NCBI RefSeq assembly: GCF_014652935.1
Contig: NZ_BMZT01000001.1
Coordinates: forward strand, 186,001-250,000
From: Luteimonas padinae
Lineage (GTDB): Bacteria; Pseudomonadota; Gammaproteobacteria; Xanthomonadales; Xanthomonadaceae
DNA length: 64,000 bases
Reading direction: 5' to 3'
The notes under the pieces were generated by a model. It was given only the letters and a program-made list of their open reading frames with translations. It ran no database searches and had not been told where the DNA came from. Both the position numbers and the translations under genes were made by a program. Numbering within the stretch: position 1 is the stretch's first letter; each line of letters opens with the position of its first letter. Of this stretch, positions 1 through 7,243 are shown one piece after another.

Positions 1-101
1 GGCCGCATCCCATGACCGGCAGCCTGCACGCCGGCGCCCCCGTGGTGGCCGGGGAAAAGTGGGTGGCGACGAAGTGGCTGCGCGTGGGTCGGTACGACTG
101 A
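1..101 (+). CDS. 2OG-Fe(II) oxygenase (prolyl 4-hydroxylase-like), C-terminal end only
   Basis: Only the last 32 codons are inside the window, read from base 3 to the TGA at 99-101. The tail contains SLHAGAPVVAGEKWVATKW, which matches the end of P4H-type 2-oxoglutarate/Fe(II) dioxygenases: the distal iron-binding His (in SLHAG) followed by the Lys that binds the 2-oxoglutarate carboxylate (in GEKWVATKW). The rest of the jelly-roll fold, including the HxD iron ligands, lies upstream of the window, so substrate and full length cannot be judged. The family assignment rests on this one conserved motif. Confidence 0.6.
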   Translation, partial: PHPMTGSLHAGAPVVAGEKWVATKWLRVGRYD

Positions 102-235
102 CCGACCGTTTGTCGGGCCATTGGTACCGCTCGTCATGCTGGCCGGTGTTTGTCATGGTGCTGTAACCCGCCAGGGGGCCGCGCGTAGTGTGATCGGGTC
201 ATCACCGACTTGGCGCCTGGCGCGGGAGCATCATC

Positions 236-925
236 ATGCAGCGGATCTCGATCTCACTTCTTCTCGGCCTGGCACTGCCGTGTGCGGCACTCGCCTCGGA
301 CGCGGAGCCCGCGACCCAACAGGTCTACACCTATGCGATCGAGCTCGGGGCCGACGGCCGCGTCGCCGACGTGTCCGCGCACGGACCCGTGCCCGGGACC
401 GCGGGCGATGCGCTGGCCCGCGAGGCGCGGGGCTGGGTGTTCAGCCCGGGGGCGTCCGGCGATGCGGCCGGCACCCGCACCTACCTCCGCGTCGTGGTCG
501 ACGAATCGGCCGACGGCAGCTGGCGCGTGGTCTCGGCCACCACCGGCCCGGCGCTCGCCGCCATGACGGCGCCCGGATATCCGGTGCGCGACCAGCTCGC
601 CGGCCACGAGGGCATGGTCGTGCTGCGGCTGCAGGTGGGCGCCGACGGCAGCGTGCAGGACACCGACGTGCATGCGGCCACGGGTTCGGTGTCGAAGGCG
701 ATGGCGCGCATGGCCGAGGAGGCCGCGCGCACGTGGCGCTTCTCGCCCGAGCAGGTGGCCGGACAGGCGGTGCCGTCGACCCTGCTGTGGCCGGTCTGCT
801 ACCTCGGCCCGGCGTCGCCGGTCTCGGCCTGCAGCTGGACCGGGCCCGACGCACAGCGGTTCTCGAGCAAGAGCGTGCTGCCGATCGATCCGACCGTAAC
901 CGTCAACTGGACCGCGGCGCGCTGA
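236..925 (+). CDS. Exported protein with two TonB-C-like repeats
   Basis: This 229-residue protein begins with a clear signal peptide (about residues 1-20, cleavage after AALA), so it should be periplasmic. Residues about 117-190 resemble the TonB/TolA C-terminal fold: a GYPVRDQLAG start, a strand with GADGSVQDTDV, and AARTWRFSP. Residues about 30-90 show a second, weaker copy (GADGRVADVSAHG ... ARGWVFSP), suggesting an internal duplication. There is no N-terminal membrane anchor plus proline-rich spacer as in true TonB, so it is unlikely to energise receptors by itself. It converges on nth with only 18 bp between stop codons. The function is unknown; the TonB-C-like fold is an inference from the motif pattern. 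Confidence 0.7.
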   Translation: MQRISISLLLGLALPCAALASDAEPATQQVYTYAIELGADGRVADVSAHGPVPGTAGDALAREARGWVFSPGASGDAAGTRTYLRVVVDESADGSWRVVSATTGPALAAMTAPGYPVRDQLAGHEGMVVLRLQVGADGSVQDTDVHAATGSVSKAMARMAEEAARTWRFSPEQVAGQAVPSTLLWPVCYLGPASPVSACSWTGPDAQRFSSKSVLPIDPTVTVNWTAAR

Positions 926-943
926 TCCACGCCGCCGGCGGAC

Positions 944-1591
944 TCAGCCCGGCGGCGCGCCGGGCGTCTTGTCGGGATACGTGCAGAGGTCGCGGATCAC
1001 GCAGGCCGGGCACTCCGGCCTGCGTGCCTTGCAGACATAGCGGCCGTGCAGGATCAGCCAGTGGTGCGCGTCCTGCAGGTAGGCCGCGGGCACGCGCCTG
1101 AGCAGCCGGTCCTCGACCGCGCGCACGTCCTTGCCCTGGGCCAGGCCGGTGCGGTTGGACACGCGGAAGATGTGCGTGTCCACCGCCATGGTCGGCTGGC
1201 CGAAGGCGGTGTTGAGCACCACGTTGGCGGTCTTGCGGCCGACGCCGGGCAGGGCTTCGAGCGCTTCGCGCGTGCGCGGGACCTCGCCGCCATGGCGTTC
1301 GATGAGCAGCTTCGCCATCGCCACCACGTTCGCGGCCTTGGCGTTGTACAGGCCGATGGTGTCGATGTACGGCTTCAGCCCGTCCTCGCCCAGCGCGGCG
1401 ATGGCCGCCGGCGTGTTGGCGACCGGAAACAGCCGGCGCGTCGCCTTGTTGACGCCGACGTCGGTGGCCTGCGCCGACAGCGTCATCGCGACCAGGAGTT
1501 CGTAGGGCGAGCTGTATTCCAGCTCGGTCACGGGGTTCGGGTTGAGTTCGCGCAGGCGCTCGAACATCTCCGGCACCCGCGCGTTGGGCAT
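944..1591 (-). CDS. nth: Endonuclease III (DNA glycosylase/AP lyase)
   Basis: Endonuclease III removes oxidised pyrimidines and cleaves abasic sites in base-excision repair. The 215 residues align without gaps at the N-terminus with the E. coli enzyme. The helix-hairpin-helix LPGVGRKTANVVL carries the catalytic Lys (about 120), and VDTHIFRV carries the catalytic Asp (about 138). A C-x6-C-x2-C-x5-C [4Fe-4S] cluster closes the C-terminus. The ATG at 1591 gives the family's usual start. A GTG at 1624 would overlap the upstream stop codon as GTGA and add 11 residues, so translational coupling from there is possible. It is the last gene of a minus-strand run after the crotonase and a small unknown gene. 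Confidence 0.95.
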   Translation of the reverse strand: MPNARVPEMFERLRELNPNPVTELEYSSPYELLVAMTLSAQATDVGVNKATRRLFPVANTPAAIAALGEDGLKPYIDTIGLYNAKAANVVAMAKLLIERHGGEVPRTREALEALPGVGRKTANVVLNTAFGQPTMAVDTHIFRVSNRTGLAQGKDVRAVEDRLLRRVPAAYLQDAHHWLILHGRYVCKARRPECPACVIRDLCTYPDKTPGAPPG

Positions 1592-1620
1592 CACCCGGCC
1601 GCGGCGTTCATGCGCGGCGC

Positions 1621-2052
1621 TCACGGGCTGCTCCCCGAGGCGCGCGCCCGCGCCCGCGCGAGGGCCGCGGCCGCGGCCGCGGGCAGCGCCGGGCGCGGCG
1701 GATCCGCAGGAGCCGTTGCCGCGCGCGCTCCCTGCCGCGTGGCCGCGGGGCCGGTGCCTGCATCCGCACGTGCAGTGCGTGCCTGCGTGCGCTCGTGCGC
1801 GATGCGCTCCAGGCGCAGTGCGCGTGCCCGATGACGCGCGCGCGCGGCCCAGGCGGCGAGCAGCCGGTCGCGGGCGTCGGCCAGCATGCGGTTGTCGCTG
1901 TCGCACAGCGCAGCCAGCGGCGCGAAGCCGGCGAGCCCGGCCTCGATCGCGCCGTCGACATCGTCATGGCGCAGCAGCTCCAGCAGCCGCAGCGCCTGCG
2001 CGGCATCGGGTGCCGGCGCGACGGGTGCGGCGCCGGTCCGTTCGATGGCCAT
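1621..2052 (-). CDS. Hypothetical protein, Ala/Arg-rich
   Basis: This 143-residue protein has a folded-looking N-terminal half. About residues 18-75 are predicted helices, with ALRLLELLRHDDVDGAIEAG and a helix containing LLAAWAARARHRAR. The C-terminal half is low complexity, rich in Ala, Pro and Arg, and probably disordered. It starts 8 bp downstream of the enoyl-CoA hydratase stop codon, and its TGA overlaps a possible GTG start of nth, so the three genes look like one operon. I do not recognise the family. The N-terminal half reads like a small helical-repeat protein, but no function can be assigned. Confidence 0.6.
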   Translation of the reverse strand: MAIERTGAAPVAPAPDAAQALRLLELLRHDDVDGAIEAGLAGFAPLAALCDSDNRMLADARDRLLAAWAARARHRARALRLERIAHERTQARTARADAGTGPAATRQGARAATAPADPPRPALPAAAAAALARARARASGSSP

Positions 2053-2060
2053 GCCGCGAC

Positions 2061-2840
2061 TCAGCGGTTGTTGAACGCCGGCTTGCGGCGCTCGAGAAAG
2101 GCGGCCATGCCCTCGCGCGCATCCTCGGTGGCGAAGGCCAGGCCGAACTGCGCGCTCTCGTATTCCAGGCCGTCGTCGATCGCGCACTCGCCGCCGACGT
2201 GGATGGCGTCGAGGATGCCGCGCATCGCCAGCGGCGCGTTGCCGGCCAGCGTCGCGGCGAGTTCCATGGTGTGCGCTTCGAGTTCGGCGGCCGGCACGAC
2301 GCGGTTGACCAGGCCCAGCGCCAGCGCGCGCGCGGCGTCGACCGGTGCGCCGGTCAGGGTCATCTCCAGCGCCGCGGCGCGCCCGACCAGGCGCAGCAGG
2401 CGCTGGCTGCCGCCGAAGCCGGGTAGCAGGCCCAGGGTCACCTCGGGCAGGCCGAGCTTCGCGCTGTCGGCGGCGATGCGGAGGTGGCAGCACATCGCCA
2501 GTTCCAGGCCGCCGCCCAGCGCGAAGCCGTTGACCATCGCCACCACCGGCTTGGGCATGCGCTCCATGCGCCGCATCAGGCGCTGGCCGACCAGCGAGAA
2601 ATCGCGGGCCTGGATCGGGCTCAGGCCCGACATCTCGGCGATGTCGGCGCCGGCGACGAAGGCCTTCGCACCCGCGCCGGTCAGCACCACGGCGCGCACC
2701 GCCTCGTCGGCCGCGGCGGCATCGAAGGCGGCGTGCAGGGCTTCGAGCGTGGCCCGGTTCAGCGCGTTCAGCTTGTCGGGGCGATTGACGGTGACGACGC
2801 GGACGGCGCCGTGGTCGGCGATGAGGACGGGGTCTGGCAT
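2061..2840 (-). CDS. Enoyl-CoA hydratase/isomerase family protein
   Basis: This 259-residue crotonase-fold enzyme probably hydrates trans-2-enoyl-CoA esters in fatty-acid or amino-acid degradation. The oxyanion-hole segment AFVAGADIAEM is followed by FALGGGLELAMCCHLRIA, which carries the first catalytic Glu. LGLPEVTLGLLPGFGGSQRL carries the second Glu. Both acidic residues used by true hydratases are present, unlike in the crotonase at 5576-6331. It is transcribed divergently from the FKBP gene, with a 177-bp shared upstream region. The exact acyl chain preference cannot be read from sequence. Confidence 0.88.
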   Translation of the reverse strand: MPDPVLIADHGAVRVVTVNRPDKLNALNRATLEALHAAFDAAAADEAVRAVVLTGAGAKAFVAGADIAEMSGLSPIQARDFSLVGQRLMRRMERMPKPVVAMVNGFALGGGLELAMCCHLRIAADSAKLGLPEVTLGLLPGFGGSQRLLRLVGRAAALEMTLTGAPVDAARALALGLVNRVVPAAELEAHTMELAATLAGNAPLAMRGILDAIHVGGECAIDDGLEYESAQFGLAFATEDAREGMAAFLERRKPAFNNR

Positions 2841-3017
2841 GGGATCGCTCGTGTTCGGGCCCGGCGCGGAACTTCCGCGGGCGGGCGGGGTCGGAGGCTG
2901 CGGTGTCAGTGGCGGTTAAGCCGTGGCCCCAGTATCCTAGCGTGTCCACACGGGGCGGCCAGTCCGTTCCCACGCATCCCCGGACACACCCAACTGCAAT
3001 CCCGGAGAGTCCCACGA

Positions 3018-3728
3018 ATGAAGTTGCGCCTGCTCGCTGCCGCCCTTGCGGCCACCACCCTGGTCGCCGGCACGGCCTCCGCCCAGGACACCACTTCCGA
3101 AAAGGGGAAGCTCAGCTACGCGATCGGTTACAACACCGGCGCCGAGCTCGCCGAGCTGACCGAGCGCGGTGAGGCCGTCGACGTCAACACCGTCATCAAG
3201 GCGCTGCAGGACGCGTACGGCAAGAAGGAGCCCACCGTCCCGGTCGACCAGCTGCGCACCGCGGTCGAGAACATGCAGAAGCGCCAGCAGGCCAAGATGG
3301 AGGCCGAGTTCCGCCAGCTCGCCGCCGCCAACAAGACCGCCAGCGACAGCTTCCTCGCCCAGAACAAGGCCAAGGCCGGCGTGCAAACGCTGCCCGGTGG
3401 CGTGCAGTACCGCGTGATCGAGACCGGCAATGGCGCCAAGCCGACCCAGGCCAGCGAGGTGCAGCTGACCTACAAGGGCTCGCTGCCCGACGGCACCGTG
3501 CTGGTCGACACCAACCAGGCGCCGCAGGGTCAGACCCCGGGCCCGGTGTCGCTGAAGGTCAGCCAGGTCCCGCTCGAGGGCCTGCGCGAGGCGCTGCTGC
3601 AGATGCCGGCCGGTTCGCGCTGGGAAGTCGTGATGCCAGGCGAGAAGGCCTACGGTTCGGACATCCGCGCCGGCCGCATGGCCAACCAGGCCGTCGTGTT
3701 CGACGTCAAGCTGGTCAGCGTCAAGTGA
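3018..3728 (+). CDS. FKBP-type peptidyl-prolyl cis-trans isomerase, periplasmic (Mip/FkpA-like)
   Basis: A 236-residue exported proline isomerase that should act as a folding helper in the periplasm. It has a signal peptide (about residues 1-22, ending in GTASA), a helical dimerisation domain of the FKBP_N type (about 28-125, including SYAIGYNTGAELAE and a long charged helix), and a C-terminal FKBP domain (about 140-236, with VQYRVIETGNGAKPT, VQLTYKGSLPDGTV and PEGL-like VPLEGLREALLQMP). The length and order match Mip/FkpA proteins. The start at 3018 is preceded by GGAGA at 3004-3008. A weak hairpin without a T-run follows the stop. Confidence 0.9.
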   Translation: MKLRLLAAALAATTLVAGTASAQDTTSEKGKLSYAIGYNTGAELAELTERGEAVDVNTVIKALQDAYGKKEPTVPVDQLRTAVENMQKRQQAKMEAEFRQLAAANKTASDSFLAQNKAKAGVQTLPGGVQYRVIETGNGAKPTQASEVQLTYKGSLPDGTVLVDTNQAPQGQTPGPVSLKVSQVPLEGLREALLQMPAGSRWEVVMPGEKAYGSDIRAGRMANQAVVFDVKLVSVK

Positions 3729-3732
3729 CCGC

Positions 3733-3751
3733 GGGGCGCCGCCGGCGCCCC
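3733..3751 (+). terminator. GC hairpin after FKBP gene (no T-run)
   Basis: An 8-bp perfect stem (GGGGCGCC / GGCGCCCC) with a 3-base loop sits 5 bases after the FKBP stop codon. No T-rich tail follows, so it may act weakly, with Rho, or only as an mRNA-stabilising 3' end. Confidence 0.4.
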
Positions 3752-3849
3752 AGCACTCCTGCGCGGTCCACGCCGCGCAATGTTCCACGGACGCGCCGGC
3801 CTCGTGCCGGCGCGTTCGCGTCTGCAACCCGTAACGGCCCGGAGGCGGG

Positions 3850-4038
3850 ATGAACACCGGAGTCCGCGCCGTGCAGAGCCCCTGCATCGGCGTCTGCACC
3901 CTCGACCCCGACGGCCTGTGCGACGGCTGCCTGCGCACCGGCGCCGAGATCGCCGGCTGGCTGGCGATGGACGACGCGCAGCGCGAGGACATGATGGAAC
4001 GCGTGCTGCCCGCGCGCGAGGCGCAGCGCGGCCGCTGA
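3850..4038 (+). CDS. DUF1289 domain-containing small protein
   Basis: A 62-residue protein with the DUF1289 signature: SPCIGVCTLDPDGLCDGCLRT followed by EIAGW. It has four conserved Cys in a CxxxC...CxxC layout that suggests metal or Fe-S binding, although its biochemical role is not established. The start at 3850 is preceded by a GGAGGCGGG ribosome-binding site. Its TGA overlaps the ATG of the Nudix gene by one base (TGATG), so the two are translationally coupled. This small-protein/hydrolase pairing is common in proteobacteria. Confidence 0.85.
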   Translation: MNTGVRAVQSPCIGVCTLDPDGLCDGCLRTGAEIAGWLAMDDAQREDMMERVLPAREAQRGR

Positions 4039-4673
4039 TGGCGCTGGACCCGGCCGACGCCGCGCTGCAGGCCGCGCTGGAGCCACCGGACGCGGTGCCG
4101 GCGGGCCCGGCCTGGAACCTCGACGAGCTGCGCGACCTGCTGCCCGCGCGCGCGGCGCTGGCCGACGCGGCGGTGCTGGTGCCGCTGCTGGACGAAGGCG
4201 GGACCCGCGTTATCCTGACCCGTCGCCACGACGGCCTGCGTCACCATGGCGGCCAGGTGAGTTTTCCCGGCGGGCGCGTGGACCCGGGCGATGCCGGCCC
4301 GCTGGCCGCCGCGCTGCGCGAGGCCGAGGAGGAGATCGGCCTGCCGCGCCGCGCCGCCCGCGTCCTCGGCTACCTCGATCCACTGGCCACGGTCTCCGGC
4401 TTCCGCGTGCTGCCGGTGGTGGCGCGCGTGCCCGCGGGCTTCGTGCCGCGGCCGCAGCCGGGCGAGGTGGCAGAGGTCTTCAGCCTGCCGCTGTCGTGGC
4501 TGATGGCGCCGGAGAACCTCGACCGCATCGCGATCACCTTCGGCGGCCGCGAGCGCCACGTCTTCGAGTACCAGCGCCACGCCGCCGCGCCCGGCCAGCG
4601 GGTCTGGGGCGCGACCGCTTCGATCCTGTACAACCTGCGCCAGCGACTGCTGGCCGCCGGAGGCCTGCCATGA
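4038..4673 (+). CDS. Nudix hydrolase, CoA pyrophosphatase-like (NudL family)
   Basis: A 211-residue Nudix enzyme that probably cleaves coenzyme A or acyl-CoA pyrophosphate. The NudL/UPF0035 signature LRHHGGQVSFPGGRVDPGD runs straight into the Nudix box, ending in ALREAEEEIGL (the REUxEExGU metal-binding part is intact). As in NudL proteins, the first Glu of the generic box is replaced by Asp. It starts within the stop codon of the DUF1289 gene, and its TGA overlaps the ATG of the sulfurtransferase gene (ATGA). The three genes therefore form a tightly coupled operon. Confidence 0.88.
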   Translation: MALDPADAALQAALEPPDAVPAGPAWNLDELRDLLPARAALADAAVLVPLLDEGGTRVILTRRHDGLRHHGGQVSFPGGRVDPGDAGPLAAALREAEEEIGLPRRAARVLGYLDPLATVSGFRVLPVVARVPAGFVPRPQPGEVAEVFSLPLSWLMAPENLDRIAITFGGRERHVFEYQRHAAAPGQRVWGATASILYNLRQRLLAAGGLP

Positions 4674-5536
4674 CCCGATCGACCGGATGGACCACGCTGG
4701 TCACGCCCGATGCGCTCGCGGCGGCGCTGGGCGACCCGATGCTGGTGGTGCTGGACGCGCGCTTCTCGCTGGCCGACCCCGCGGCGGGCGAGGCCGCGTG
4801 GCGCCAGGCCCGCATTCCGGGCGCGCGCTACGTGCACCTGGACCGCGACCTGTCCGGCGCGCATGCACCCGGCGCGGGGCGCCACCCTTGGCCGCAGGCG
4901 GCGGACTTCGGGCGCATGCTCGCGGCCCGCGGCATCACGCCCGCGCACCAGGTCGTCGTCTACGACGCCGCCGACGGCGCGTTCGCGGCGCGCGCCTGGT
5001 GCCTGCTGCGCCTGGCCGGGCATGCGGATGCCGCGGTGCTCGACGGCGGCTTCGAGGGCTGGCGCTCGCTCGGGCTGCCGCTGGACGATGCCGCGCCGGT
5101 GCCGGAGGCCGCCGCTGTCGCACCGTATCCCGCGGACTTCGAGCGCGCGCGTCTGTTCGATGCCGTGCGCGTGCGTGGGCACCTCGCGCAGGGCGGCCTG
5201 CTGCTCGACGCCCGCGCCGGGGAACGCTTCCGCGGTGACGTGGAGCCGATCGACGCCCGCGCCGGCCACGTGCCCGCCGCGGTGTCGCGGCCGTATGCCT
5301 GCAACCTCGCCGACGGCCGCTTCAAGCCGGCCGACGTGCTGGCCGGAGAGTTCGGGCCGCTGTTGGGCGAGGCGGGCGCGCCGGGCGCAGTGGTGATGTG
5401 CGGCTCCGGCGTGACCGCCTGCCACCACCTGCTGGCGATGGCCCACGCCGGGCTGGAGGGGGCCGGCCTGTACACCGGTTCGTGGAGCGGCTGGATCGAG
5501 GATCCTGCCCGCCCGGTGTCCACCGGGCCGGACTGA
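4670..5536 (+). CDS. sseA: Thiosulfate/3-mercaptopyruvate sulfurtransferase (two rhodanese domains)
   Basis: A 288-residue tandem rhodanese that transfers sulfane sulfur. The N-terminal inactive domain spans about residues 5-140 (DARFSLADP ... RIPGARYVHLD ... VVYDAADGAFAARAWCLLR ... LDGGFEGWRSLGLPL). The C-terminal catalytic domain spans about 165-285 and has the active-site loop CGSGVTAC, with nucleophile Cys near residue 244. A CGSGVTA loop is typical of mercaptopyruvate sulfurtransferases, so the SseA name is reasonable, but thiosulfate activity cannot be excluded. It is the last gene of the DUF1289-Nudix operon and converges on the isomerase gene at 5576. Confidence 0.88.
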   Translation: MTRSTGWTTLVTPDALAAALGDPMLVVLDARFSLADPAAGEAAWRQARIPGARYVHLDRDLSGAHAPGAGRHPWPQAADFGRMLAARGITPAHQVVVYDAADGAFAARAWCLLRLAGHADAAVLDGGFEGWRSLGLPLDDAAPVPEAAAVAPYPADFERARLFDAVRVRGHLAQGGLLLDARAGERFRGDVEPIDARAGHVPAAVSRPYACNLADGRFKPADVLAGEFGPLLGEAGAPGAVVMCGSGVTACHHLLAMAHAGLEGAGLYTGSWSGWIEDPARPVSTGPD

Positions 5537-5575
5537 GCACGGCCGCGCAGCCCGCTGCCGGCAGCGCGGTGTGTC

Positions 5576-6331
5576 CTACTTGCCCAGGCGCGCCACCAGC
5601 GCGCGCAGACCGGCCTGGGTATCGGGATCGTTCCAGGCGTCGACGAAGGTGTCGATGTCGATGTTCGCGGGGTCCAGCGCGGCGCGCAGGTCGGCGCGTG
5701 CGATGGCGCGCGTGCGCAGCACCGGTGCGGAGGGCAGGGCGAGCAGGGCGTCCAGCCACGCGATCGCGCGCGCGACGACGTCATCCGGCGCGGCGAGTTC
5801 GTCGACCAGGCCGATGTCGAGCGCGCGCGCGCTGTCGACCAGTTCGCCCGTCACCAGCAGCAGCCCGGCGCGATGGGCGCCCACCGCGCGCCGCATCAGG
5901 TGCTGGATGCCGTCGGGCGCAACCAGGCCCACCTGGGTTTCGTTGAGGCCGATGCGGAACGCCCCTTCGGCCATCACCCGGTAGTCGCAGCACAGCGCGA
6001 GCACGCAGCCGCCGGCCGGCGAATGCCCGGTGATCGCCGCGACCACGGGCACCGGCGAGGCCGCGATCGCGCGCGCGGCGTCGAGGAATGCCGTCCAGGC
6101 CGCACCCACCGCCTCGCGTGACTCCAGCGTCAGCAGGTGCGGCACGTCGAGGCCGGCCGAAAACACCTTCCCGCCCGACAGCACGATGCCCCTGGCGCCC
6201 GCCGTCACCGCCGCGTCCACCGCCGCCGCGATGCCCGCGCACAGCGCGGGGTCGAGGGCGTTGACCGGCGGACGCGCGAGCCGCAGCTCGACGATGGCGC
6301 CGTGTTCGATCGTGTCGATGGATGCGGTCAT
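5576..6331 (-). CDS. Delta3,Delta2-enoyl-CoA isomerase-like crotonase
   Basis: A 251-residue crotonase-family protein. It keeps only one of the two hydratase acids: the segment SPAGGCVLALCCDYRVM has Val where hydratases have Glu, while GLNETQVGL retains the other Glu. The PAGGC...CDYR plus GLNETQ pattern is that of mitochondrial-type enoyl-CoA isomerases (ECI1), which move a 3-enoyl double bond to position 2 for beta-oxidation of unsaturated fatty acids. I therefore prefer isomerase over hydratase; substrate identity is inferred. It is transcribed divergently from the PCuAC gene, with only 43 bp between the start codons. Confidence 0.8.
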   Translation of the reverse strand: MTASIDTIEHGAIVELRLARPPVNALDPALCAGIAAAVDAAVTAGARGIVLSGGKVFSAGLDVPHLLTLESREAVGAAWTAFLDAARAIAASPVPVVAAITGHSPAGGCVLALCCDYRVMAEGAFRIGLNETQVGLVAPDGIQHLMRRAVGAHRAGLLLVTGELVDSARALDIGLVDELAAPDDVVARAIAWLDALLALPSAPVLRTRAIARADLRAALDPANIDIDTFVDAWNDPDTQAGLRALVARLGK

Positions 6332-6362
6332 GCGTCGGCCCGGTGCTGTGGAAGAGGGGGGC

Positions 6363-6368
6363 TATCAT
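6363..6368 (+). promoter_or_regulatory. -10 box TATCAT placed for a leaderless transcript
   Basis: TATCAT ends only 6 bases before the ATG at 6375. Transcription starting 6-7 bases downstream would begin on or next to the start codon. No good -35 box is visible. Confidence 0.5.
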
Positions 6369-6374
6369 AGGCGC

Positions 6375-6866
6375 ATGGACACGACCGCCCGCTTCCTGCC
6401 CGCCGCCTTCCTGCCGCTGGCGCTGCTTTTCGCTCCCGTGCAGCAGGCCCTCGCATCCGGGCCTGCGGGCGAGGACGCTGCAGCCGAAACCGCGTGCCTG
6501 CCGCGCATCGAAGACGGCTGGCTGCGTGCGCCACCGATGCCGATGCCGATGGTGGCCGGCTTCGCGCGGGTGGTGAACCCGTGCGCGGGCGAGGTCGTGG
6601 TCACCGGCGCGCGCAGCGAGGCCTTCGCCGCCGTGGAGCTGCACGAGACCCGCGTGGTCGACGGCGTCAGCCGCATGCGCGCGCTGGACACGCTGCCCGT
6701 GGCCGCGGGCGGTGAAGCGGTGCTGCGCCCGGGCGGCCTGCACCTCATGCTGATGCGGCCGGCATCGCCGCTGGCCGAGGGCGACGTCGCACGCGTCGAG
6801 CTGGTGCTGGCCGATGGCCGCAGCATCTCCGCCGATTTCCCGGTGCGCGCGCCCGGAGCGCGCTGA
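6375..6866 (+). CDS. PCuAC-type periplasmic copper chaperone
   Basis: A 163-residue exported protein with a signal peptide (about residues 1-27) and a complete PCuAC copper-binding motif, H-x10-M-x21-H-x-M. The motif runs from HETRVVDGVSRM to LHLMLM. These proteins hold Cu(I) in the periplasm and deliver it to the CuA centre of cytochrome oxidase. All four ligands are present and correctly spaced. No Sco or cox gene is adjacent. The start codon lies 6 bases from a TATCAT box and has no Shine-Dalgarno sequence, which suggests a leaderless mRNA. Confidence 0.9.
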   Translation: MDTTARFLPAAFLPLALLFAPVQQALASGPAGEDAAAETACLPRIEDGWLRAPPMPMPMVAGFARVVNPCAGEVVVTGARSEAFAAVELHETRVVDGVSRMRALDTLPVAAGGEAVLRPGGLHLMLMRPASPLAEGDVARVELVLADGRSISADFPVRAPGAR

Positions 6867-7243
6867 CGGCCGTCCGGCATCGCGCCGGTGACGGGCGGCG
6901 CCGCGTTGCATCGATGAAACGTCGACTGGTGGCTGCGCCGGCACGCGCGGACGCGTGTGGTGGCGCGGGCCAGCGCGCCTGCAGGCGGGCATTCCGGCGC
7001 GCGGCCGGGGGCTTCGCCGCGCGGGGCTGTTTCGCGTCTGCAACGGTTTCGCGCCCGGATCGCCGCGCACGCGGCGAATGCGGCCATGGCAGTTCGGGTC
7101 GTGGCTGAAAAACATCGTCGGATCAGCAGCTTGCATGCACTCGCTGGAGGCTGGCACCAAACCTGCGTGATCGCCCTGGCTACGGCCTGCAGCCCCCTTC
7201 CCCCCCGCAGGCCGGCGCGACCATTCCCCCCAGGAGAACGACG
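6867..7243. other. 377-bp non-coding region upstream of the Fap-like cluster
   Basis: No convincing gene is seen here. It holds a GC-rich stretch at about 6990-7030 with short inverted repeats, then a slightly AT-richer patch near 7105-7120 (GCTGAAAAACATCG) that could suit a bending or activator site. A sigma-54-type promoter lies at 7152-7166, and there is a 5' leader of about 65 bases with an AGGAG ribosome-binding site at 7232-7236. Confidence 0.5.
7152..7166 (+). promoter_or_regulatory. Candidate sigma-54 promoter for the Fap-like cluster
   Basis: TGGCAC-N5-CTGC matches the RpoN consensus TGGCAC-N5-TTGC at 9 of 10 positions. The invariant GG (7153-7154) and GC (7165-7166) are separated by exactly 10 bases. 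It lies 78 bp upstream of the first gene. A gene for a sigma-54 activator sits at the other end of the cluster, which supports RpoN control of these genes. Confidence 0.7.

Noticed and set aside
6914-7170. Short genes upstream of the Fap-like cluster
   Set aside because: The frames are Arg-rich and overlap the sigma-54 promoter region; none has a convincing start or conserved motif.
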